This document shows positions 22,725-27,106 of a DNA stretch of 27,106 bases, one piece after another. Within the stretch, counting starts at the first letter, position 1. Every line of letters begins with the position of its first letter. Both the position numbers and the translations under genes were made by a program. Under the pieces are notes generated by a model. The model saw only the letters and a list, made by a program, of their open reading frames with translations, was not told the DNA's origin and did no database searches. The stretch comes from JBBRZF01 sp038236965 (lineage in GTDB: Bacteria; Acidobacteriota; Terriglobia; Terriglobales; Acidobacteriaceae), in assembly GCA_038236965.1 (NCBI GenBank), contig JBBRZF010000030.1, positions 1 through 27,106 on the forward strand, given 5' to 3'.

Positions 22725-23264
22725 CTATCTTCTCCGCCTCATCACCGGCGCGCTAGCCGCCTTGCCTTGGTAATTCTTCGGATACACCACCAGATGTCTT
22801 TGCGGACCTTCGCCTTCGCTCTCCGTGCGCAGGTCTTCCTGGTTCTTCAATGCCAGATGCACCACGCGGCGTTCCCGCGAATTCATCGGCGCAAACGGAT
22901 ACGGCATATCAGTGTCGCGCACTTTCTGCGCCGCCACCTCGGCTGCCATACGCAACTCTTCCAGTCGCAGCGAACGGAAGTTCTGGCAATCGAAGCTGAT
23001 GCGGTCGTGATTGTCCAACCCCAGCCGAAGCGATTCAATGGCCACGCATTCCAGCGCTCGCAGCAGTTCTCCGCCGCGCTCCAGCAGTAATCCACTGTCG
23101 GCGCCGCTCAGGTCCACCAGGATGTCCGTGCGCTCCCACTCGTCGTTCGCAACCGGCGGGTCCACAACGATTTTGTACTTCAGGCGGAAATCGCCCAACT
23201 TGATGAGCTGATTCAGAAGTTCGCTGATTTTTTTAGCGGAAGCGATTTTGTCTGCAAGCGCCAT
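22725..23264 (-). CDS. jag: Jag/KhpB-type RNA-binding protein (KH-R3H)
   Basis: A 179-residue protein with a KH-like domain (about residues 45-110; L-V-D-L-S-G-A-D-S-G-L-L-L-E-R-G-G-E-L-L-R-A-L) and an R3H domain (about 115-165; M-N-S-R-E-R-R-V-V-H-L-A-L with the R-x-x-x-H signature). Jag/KhpB proteins bind RNA and, in Gram-positives, affect cell elongation. The gene sits directly after yidC as in most bacteria, which secures the name. The separate Jag_N domain seen in Firmicutes is absent. ATG 23264 is preferred over GTG 23276 because AAGGTGG is 8 bases upstream of it. Confidence 0.92.
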   Translation of the reverse strand: MALADKIASAKKISELLNQLIKLGDFRLKYKIVVDPPVANDEWERTDILVDLSGADSGLLLERGGELLRALECVAIESLRLGLDNHDRISFDCQNFRSLRLEELRMAAEVAAQKVRDTDMPYPFAPMNSRERRVVHLALKNQEDLRTESEGEGPQRHLVVYPKNYQGKAASAPVMRRRR

Positions 23265-23287
23265 ATCTTGTTCCACCTTGTCTTTGC

Positions 23288-25057
23288 TTACTTCTTACGC
23301 AGCTGTTTCGCGGCCGTGGCGCGCATCTCGCGCCCAAGTTCTGTCTGGTTCATCACGTACTGCTGGATGATGGCCACAAAGTTTCCCACGATCCAGTACA
23401 GACTCAATCCGGAAGCCAGCGAGTAACTCATCACCCCGAGGAACACCGGCATCATGAAGGTCATCATCTTCTGCTGTGCCGGGTCCATGCCCGCCGTCGG
23501 CGTCAACTTCTGCACCGCCAGCGTGGTCACAACGATTCCCAGTGACAGCAGCAGCAGATGGTCCGGCGACGCAAGGTCCTTCACCCAAAGCCAATTCGCA
23601 TGACGCAGTTCGATAGCCACGCCCAGCATCGCGTAGAACGCGAACAGGAACGGCATCTGGATGATCATCGGCAAACAGCCGCCAGCCGGATTCACATTAT
23701 GCTGTTTGTAGAGCGCGGACACTTCCGTCTGCATCTCCGCGCGACGCGGATCGCGCAGCTCGTACTTCTTGTATTTCTCCTGCACGCTTTTGATCTGCGG
23801 CGCGATGCGTTGCATCTTCAGGGCTGACCGCATCGAGAGCACGCGCAAGGGCAACAGCGCCAGGTTGATCAGGATGGTCAGTACAACGATCGCCCAGCCC
23901 CAGTTCCCTATGCCGTGTTTGTAGATATATTTCAGCGCCAAAAACAGCGGACGCGCGATGAACGAGAACATGCCGAAGTCCACAGCGCCGCGCAAGTCCG
24001 GCCCATCTTGCGGACCGCCTGCGATCGTCACTGAATTTGCGCCGCTCAGTACATCGATATCCATCGGCCCCACGAACAGCCTCTGCGTCGTGTGGCCCTT
24101 CAGGCTGCCAACGGCCGCGCCCAGAACAGGCTCCTCGATCGTCTCGGCCGGGTTCGGCTTGTTCAGGTCTTTCGGAAGTTTTACCGTATTGCGCAGCGTG
24201 ATCATCGCCGCGTTCTGCGGATCGTCCGGCAGGAACATCGCCGCGAAATATTGGTCCACCGTGCCCGCCCAGAAGAACGGTCCCGTGATCGTGCCTCCGC
24301 CGGAAACCTTCTTCACGGCCACGCGGTTGATCTTCTCACTGGTCTGGTATTGGATCTTCGCCGAGGCATACGAGGCGTTCACCGTCTGGTCGCCGAAGCC
24401 CGCTGGCCACGCCGTGAAGGTGGTGATGTAGTTGCCCGCGCGCACCACGCCCACGTCGGTGCTGATCACATAGGAGTGGTCGAAGCGGAAGACTTTACGG
24501 ACGGTGATGTCCTCGTCCGAATAATCGAAGCTGATCTCAGAGGGCGCGTTCACATTCCCCGTGACACTGGGGACGTAGAGCACTGAATTCAACTTCGTGC
24601 GCAATCCCTCGTCGTAGGTCCAGATGGAAAGCGGCAATCCGAAGTTCGCGTAGGCATGCACCAGTTCGAGCGGAGTGCCTTTATCGTTCGTGTACTTCTT
24701 CAGTATCCACGACTTCACCTGTCCACCGCGATTGGTGAAGGTGATCCGGTACAGGTCGTTCTCCACCACCGTCTCGGACTCGGCGCTGCCCACCTTGGCG
24801 CTCGTCGCAGTGCTCGCTCGGGGCACGCCCGGCTTGCTTGCGCTGATCGTCGCCGGGGCAGTTGCCGCCGGGGCCGCCGCCGGCGCGCTTGCCTGCTGCG
24901 CGACCTGCTGCTGTGCCTGTTTCGGCGCCTCTTGCGGGGCCGCCTTCTTGAACAGGTACTGCTGGCTGAAGATGATGACAATGAACGTAAGCGCGAAGAC
25001 GAGGATGAGTCGCTTCTCGACACCGGATTCTTGCTGGGGATTCTGGAACTCGCTCAA
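23288..25057 (-). CDS. yidC: Membrane protein insertase YidC
   Basis: Inserts proteins into the inner membrane alone or with SecYEG. The N-terminal helix (K-R-L-I-L-V-F-A-L-T-F-I-V-I-I-F) leads to an Ala/Gln-rich linker, a large periplasmic domain (about 90-350 of this numbering), then the conserved five-helix 60KD_IMP core (L-L-P-L-R-V-L-S-M-R-S-A-L-K-M-Q, C-L-P-M-I-I-Q-M-P-F-L-F-A-F-Y, and G-L-S-L-Y-W-I-V-G-N). The translocation-groove Arg appears in the first core helix (L-R-V-L). The start is uncertain: only TTG codons are available. TTG 25057 gives L-S-E-F-Q-N-P-Q, resembling acidobacterial YidC starts as I recall them; TTG 25108, just after the yidD stop, would add 17 residues. Confidence 0.95.
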   Translation of the reverse strand: MSEFQNPQQESGVEKRLILVFALTFIVIIFSQQYLFKKAAPQEAPKQAQQQVAQQASAPAAAPAATAPATISASKPGVPRASTATSAKVGSAESETVVENDLYRITFTNRGGQVKSWILKKYTNDKGTPLELVHAYANFGLPLSIWTYDEGLRTKLNSVLYVPSVTGNVNAPSEISFDYSDEDITVRKVFRFDHSYVISTDVGVVRAGNYITTFTAWPAGFGDQTVNASYASAKIQYQTSEKINRVAVKKVSGGGTITGPFFWAGTVDQYFAAMFLPDDPQNAAMITLRNTVKLPKDLNKPNPAETIEEPVLGAAVGSLKGHTTQRLFVGPMDIDVLSGANSVTIAGGPQDGPDLRGAVDFGMFSFIARPLFLALKYIYKHGIGNWGWAIVVLTILINLALLPLRVLSMRSALKMQRIAPQIKSVQEKYKKYELRDPRRAEMQTEVSALYKQHNVNPAGGCLPMIIQMPFLFAFYAMLGVAIELRHANWLWVKDLASPDHLLLLSLGIVVTTLAVQKLTPTAGMDPAQQKMMTFMMPVFLGVMSYSLASGLSLYWIVGNFVAIIQQYVMNQTELGREMRATAAKQLRKK

Positions 25058-25109
25058 GCTTTTAACCAATCTCGATCCGCGCGACTTCAACGCCGTCGCG
25101 GCAGACAAT

Positions 25110-25442
25110 TCACTTCAAGGTAGGACAGCAGCGCCGAAGCGCCAGATCGTCTTGTGTTGCGCAAATTTCTGTTGCGCAAACATGTTTCGCAGAAATATGT
25201 TTTACGGAAAAATTTATGGCTTGAATTCCATTTACCGGTACCGCATCGTATCCGCCACGCGCAAACGGATGACAGCGCAGCAATCGCCACGCAGACAGCA
25301 TCAGGCCCCGCAGGATGCCGTAACCCTCCACGGCTTCCATCGCGTATTCCGAGCAGGTGGGAACGAAGCGGCAGGCGTTCGGCAGCGCCGGCGAAATAAA
25401 TCGCTTGTATGCGCCGAGCATCGCTAACACCACCCTCTTCAT
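25110..25442 (-). CDS. yidD: Membrane protein insertion efficiency factor YidD with an unusual repeat tail
   Basis: ATG 25442 (MKRVVLAMLGAYKRFISPAL) with GAGG 6 bases upstream. Residues 1-70 are a classic YidD: Y-K-R-F-I-S-P-A-L-P-N-A-C-R-F-V-P-T-C-S-E-Y-A-M-E-A-V-E, then W-R-L-L-R-C-H-P-F-A-R-G-G-Y-D-A-V-P, with its conserved cysteines. YidD helps YidC-dependent insertion. Residues 71-110 form an unusual tail: four pentapeptide repeats F-S-V-K-H, I-S-A-K-H, V-C-A-T-E, I-C-A-T-Q (78-97), encoded by a 15-bp DNA tandem repeat, then a short R-R-C-C end. The tail is specific to this gene as far as I can see. Stop lies one base before a possible yidC TTG start. Confidence 0.93.
   Translation of the reverse strand: MKRVVLAMLGAYKRFISPALPNACRFVPTCSEYAMEAVEGYGILRGLMLSAWRLLRCHPFARGGYDAVPVNGIQAINFSVKHISAKHVCATEICATQDDLALRRCCPTLK
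25152..25211. repeat. 15-bp in-frame tandem repeat in the 3' end of yidD
   Basis: Four consecutive 15-base units: 25152-25166, 25167-25181, 25182-25196 and 25197-25211. The first two share TTGCGCAAA; the last two share ATGTTT. On the coding strand each encodes one pentapeptide of the pattern [FIV]-[SC]-[AV]-[KT]-[HEQ]. Confidence 0.85.
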
Positions 25443-25449
25443 ACCCGCC

Positions 25450-25929
25450 TCACTTCGCGCGCGCCGCACTTGGCCGCCGCGTCCTTGGTTTGTTCGCTTC
25501 CACCGCTCCCGGTAATGCGGCGCGCTGTGCCACGATCTCCAGCGCCCGTTCGATCTCGCGCGACAGTTCTGCAAACTCCACTGTCAGCACCGATTTCTTC
25601 GGGTGCAGGATCACGTCCACCGGCAGAGCCAGGTAGCGCGAGAAGTGCAAACGCACGGCCTCACGCGTACGGCGACGTATGCGGTTGCGAACCACCGACC
25701 CACCTAATACCTTGCCCACCGTGAAACCCACTCGCGGCCCCGGCAATTCCACCGGGCCTTTAGAATCCGAAGATTCAACGGGTTTACCACGCAACAGGAA
25801 AAATACAGTCAGGTTCCCGGAGAAATGGCGCTTGCCCTTCTCATAAACATGCTGAAAATCAGCGTGCTTGAGCAGGTGAGCCGACTTCGGGAAGGCTGCC
25901 TTTGGACTGCCGTTCACGGTTGATCCCAT
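25450..25929 (-). CDS. rnpA: Ribonuclease P protein component
   Basis: Partner of the RNase P RNA in 5' maturation of tRNAs. Residues F-P-K-S-A-H-L-L-K-H-A-D-F-Q-H-V-Y-E-K-G-K-R (about 13-34) and the RNR signature V-V-R-N-R-I-R-R-R-T-R-E-A-V-R (about 78-92) identify it. The length (159) is longer than the usual 110-130 because of a 12-residue N-terminal lead-in, a short loop insert (P-V-E-S-S-D-S-K-G-P-V-E-L, about 50-62), and a basic Pro/Ala/Arg-rich tail (about 135-159). It lies 52 bases after rpmH and 7 before yidD in the usual order. Confidence 0.95.
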   Translation of the reverse strand: MGSTVNGSPKAAFPKSAHLLKHADFQHVYEKGKRHFSGNLTVFFLLRGKPVESSDSKGPVELPGPRVGFTVGKVLGGSVVRNRIRRRTREAVRLHFSRYLALPVDVILHPKKSVLTVEFAELSREIERALEIVAQRAALPGAVEANKPRTRRPSAARAK

Positions 25930-25981
25930 GCGGCCTGGAACCGTGAGCGGACCGGTCTTCGGATCCGCTGGTTCATATGAA

Positions 25982-26140
25982 TTATTTCTCGCGGAAACCG
26001 GCCTTCACGGCAAGGCGATAACGGCCCTTTGCCCGACGGCGGGAGAGAACGGCCTGGCCGCTCTTGGTCTTCATACGAGTACGGAAACCGTGCGTCTTCG
26101 AACGATGACGGCGGTTCGGTTGAAATGTGCGCTTAGGCAT
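25982..26140 (-). CDS. rpmH: 50S ribosomal protein L34
   Basis: A 52-residue basic protein from ATG 26140 to TAA 25982, reading MPKRTFQPNRRHRSKTHGFR and onward through T-R-M-K-T-K-S-G-Q-A-V-L-S-R-R-R-A-K-G-R, the L34 signature. AGGAG lies about 13 bases upstream of the start, slightly long. First gene of the rpmH-rnpA-yidD-yidC-jag transcript, behind the promoter at 26190-26218. Confidence 0.97.
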   Translation of the reverse strand: MPKRTFQPNRRHRSKTHGFRTRMKTKSGQAVLSRRRAKGRYRLAVKAGFREK

Positions 26141-26189
26141 GCTGGAAACTGCGCTCCTGGTGATCTGTGAATGTTATTGAGCAACCAAA

Positions 26190-26218
26190 AGTATAGTCGA
26201 ATTGACACTTACCAGCAA
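26190..26218 (-). promoter_or_regulatory. Sigma-70-type promoter for rpmH-rnpA-yidD-yidC
   Basis: On the minus strand TTGCTG (26218-26213), a 17-base spacer and TATACT (26195-26190), followed about 50 bases later by the rpmH ATG. Good -10, fair -35, ideal spacing and the right position. Confidence 0.7.
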
Positions 26219-26250
26219 CGCGACACTCAGATTTCCCTTAAGCTCCTGCT

Positions 26251-26297
26251 CGCGTGGGTCCGGACGCCTCGTCCGGACAGGCGAGCAGCGCTCGCCT
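26251..26297. repeat. REP-like intergenic repeat, copy B
   Basis: Near-identical to 5057-5106: CGCGTGGGTCCGGACGCC, then a GGACG/CGTCC hairpin and the hairpin AGGCGAGC-AGC-GCTCGCCT. About 47 bases. Confidence 0.75.
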
Positions 26298-26426
26298 CAT
26301 CCCTTCATCCCCACCACCAAAACGTCTTCTCGACCGTAGCGAAGCGAAGCGGAGAGACCCTTTGTTTCCCTTCGGCCTTCCACCCTCCGTTCCTCCCCAC
26401 CACTCCTCCTCCCCCCAGAACTTGCC

Positions 26427-26454
26427 CTTCTTCGTGTCTTCGTGTCTTCGTTGT
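26427..26454. repeat. Octamer tandem repeat (TTCGTGTC)
   Basis: TTCGTGTC at 26431-26438 and 26439-26446, then the diverged TTCGTTGT at 26447-26454. From memory, the motif CTTCGTGTCTTCGTG recurs in intergenic DNA of many environmental bacteria. Confidence 0.6.
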
Positions 26455-26606
26455 GAAAAACTCTTCGGAACTCCTCCAATCCACTTGCACAACTCTCGTT
26501 GCAGTTACAAACTCAACACTTGACAACCTCTCCTCATAAGCGTTGAACATTGATTTTCCCTCGCAAAATTGTTCTATCTCTCTCTTGCGTGCCTGTGGAT
26601 TTTTCA

Positions 26607-26615
26607 TGCTAGTAT
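26607..26615 (+). promoter_or_regulatory. Possible extended -10 promoter upstream of dnaA
   Basis: TGCTAGTAT: an extended -10 (TG-N before TAGTAT). A weak TTGCGT lies 19 bases before TAGTAT. It would give a leader of about 170 bases to dnaA. Confidence 0.3.
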
Positions 26616-26790
26616 GCCCTTCAGTCACTCAATAATTGTTCTGCCCAGCTAGTAGTGCATCGTGGTCCTTTTCATGGAACGCCGACCACGGAACGCGAGC
26701 CGATCATGAAAACATCCCCTTTCCGCGAATTCGGCGCACAAGTCATCATAGAAAGAAGGCCGCCAACAGAGCGGCCAGACGGTTCTGTAA

Positions 26791-27106
26791 ATGTCCGCTT
26801 CTATTGCTGCTGCTTCGATCAATCCCTGGGTGCGCATCCTCGGCGCCTTGGAAAAGAAAATTAATCGGCACTCTTACGATCTCTGGTTCAAGCCCACGCG
26901 CTTCAGCCATTCGCAGGAAGGCAAGCTCTTTGTCAACGTGCCTACCGCCGAGTTCTGCCACATCGGTGACAAATATGGCGACCTCATCCAGGAAGCCATC
27001 GAGGTCCTCGGACTCGAATTCGACGACGTCGAATTCCTTACCGTCCCCGAGCCTGCGCCCCAACCCATGCGTCACGACGGCGGACTCTCCACCTCCGCCA
27101 CTGCCG
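26791..27106 (+). CDS. dnaA: Chromosomal replication initiator DnaA (N-terminal part, runs off the window)
   Basis: Initiates replication by oligomerising on the origin as an ATP-bound AAA+ protein. From ATG 26791 (MSASIAAASINPWVRILGAL) 105 codons are present; an in-frame TAA directly precedes the ATG, which fixes the start region. The N-terminal domain I is clear: N-P-W-V-R-I-L-G-A-L-E-K-K-I-N-R-H-S-Y-D-L-W-F-K-P-T, then L-F-V-N-V-P-T-A-E-F, the domain that self-associates and binds DnaB. The residues from about 85 on (V-P-E-P-A-P-Q-P) are the start of the flexible domain II. AAA+ and DNA-binding domains lie outside. No strong Shine-Dalgarno; a 6-bp hairpin (GGCCGC at 26758-26763 with GCGGCC at 26771-26776) is just upstream. 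Confidence 0.93.
   Translation, partial: MSASIAAASINPWVRILGALEKKINRHSYDLWFKPTRFSHSQEGKLFVNVPTAEFCHIGDKYGDLIQEAIEVLGLEFDDVEFLTVPEPAPQPMRHDGGLSTSATA

Larger units (their letters stand above)
26141..26790. other. rpmH-dnaA intergenic region; candidate origin region
   Basis: 650 bases without a credible gene; open frames here are low-complexity and overlap one another in several frames. It holds the rpmH promoter, a REP-like repeat, a pyrimidine-rich stretch (about 26350-26460), an octamer repeat (26431-26454), a more A+T-rich stretch (26510-26640) and a possible dnaA promoter. Position between rpmH and dnaA is a common origin site. The closest DnaA-box likeness is TGTGGATTT at 26594-26602, with two mismatches to TGTGGATAA, so no box cluster is seen. 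Confidence 0.5.

Noticed and set aside
25130..25143. UUCG-type hairpin at the end of yidD
   Set aside because: A short stem around TTCG within the coding region; too common in high-G+C DNA to claim a role.
25928..26170. 80-residue plus-strand open frame
   Set aside because: Antisense to rpmH, which is certain from its L34 signature.
26171..26539. Several overlapping open frames on both strands
   Set aside because: They lie in repeat and pyrimidine-rich DNA, give low-complexity proteins and have no ribosome-binding sites.
26594..26602. DnaA box candidate TGTGGATTT
   Set aside because: Two mismatches to TGTGGATAA and no second site near it.
26655..26864. 69-residue plus-strand open frame overlapping the dnaA start
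   Set aside because: Overlaps dnaA out of frame; no convincing Shine-Dalgarno and no family resemblance.
1..27106. tRNA, rRNA, CRISPR, IS elements, integrases, riboswitches
   Set aside because: None recognised by reading; no cloverleaf-like stretch, regular spaced repeats or transposase frame was seen. A tRNAscan/Infernal run would be decisive.

Overview
The window looks like the replication-origin flank of an Acidobacteriota chromosome, probably class Terriglobia (Koribacter/Sulfotelmatobacter-like). The inference rests on a roughly 60% G+C sequence, a 1068-residue Oar-type TonB-dependent receptor with an N-terminal carboxypeptidase-regulatory domain, a DUF6526-like protein, REP-like intergenic hairpins, and the rpmH-rnpA-yidD-yidC-jag-mnmE block facing away from dnaA. 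The taxonomic assignment is inference only.

Layout. 1-2293 (minus strand): the 5' part of a DUF6526-like membrane protein, then an NHL-propeller secreted protein, a possible 45-residue ORF and a DinB-type protein, the last two overlapping as ATGA. 2565-5000: a small secreted protein, a terminator, an exported two-domain rhodanese and an EamA/DMT transporter. 5057-6470: a REP-like repeat followed by an A+T-richer two-gene cassette (an unassigned 156-residue protein plus a DUF1828-type protein) ending in a terminator; this looks acquired. 6485-8861 (minus): thrS behind a small membrane protein. 8965-14868 (plus): a conserved-looking hypothetical, ruvA, an exported papain-like protein whose catalytic Cys seems replaced by Ala, and the TonB receptor with a strong terminator. 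14962-17352 (minus): hrpB with a His/Asp-rich 15-bp tandem repeat; a 32-residue single-TM ORF lies divergent to it.

17684-20176 (minus) is a three-gene redox operon: tetraheme cytochrome c, Tat-exported 4x[4Fe-4S] protein, NrfD-type quinone subunit, with no catalytic molybdoenzyme. Its composition matches Geobacter Cbc4 (CbcS-CbcT-CbcU) and suggests a quinol:periplasmic-cytochrome oxidoreductase. 20393-26140 (minus): mnmE, a cyclic-nucleotide-domain/DUF1003 membrane protein inserted between mnmE and jag, jag, yidC, yidD (with an unusual repeat-built tail), rnpA and rpmH, driven by a good promoter at 26190-26218. 26141-26790 is a 650-bp non-coding region with repeats and no convincing DnaA boxes; dnaA starts at 26791 and runs off the window.

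No tRNA, rRNA, CRISPR array, IS element or integrase was recognised. The strongest leads are the Cbc4-like module, the acquired two-gene cassette, the apparent dead papain-fold protein and the two 15-bp in-frame tandem repeats.
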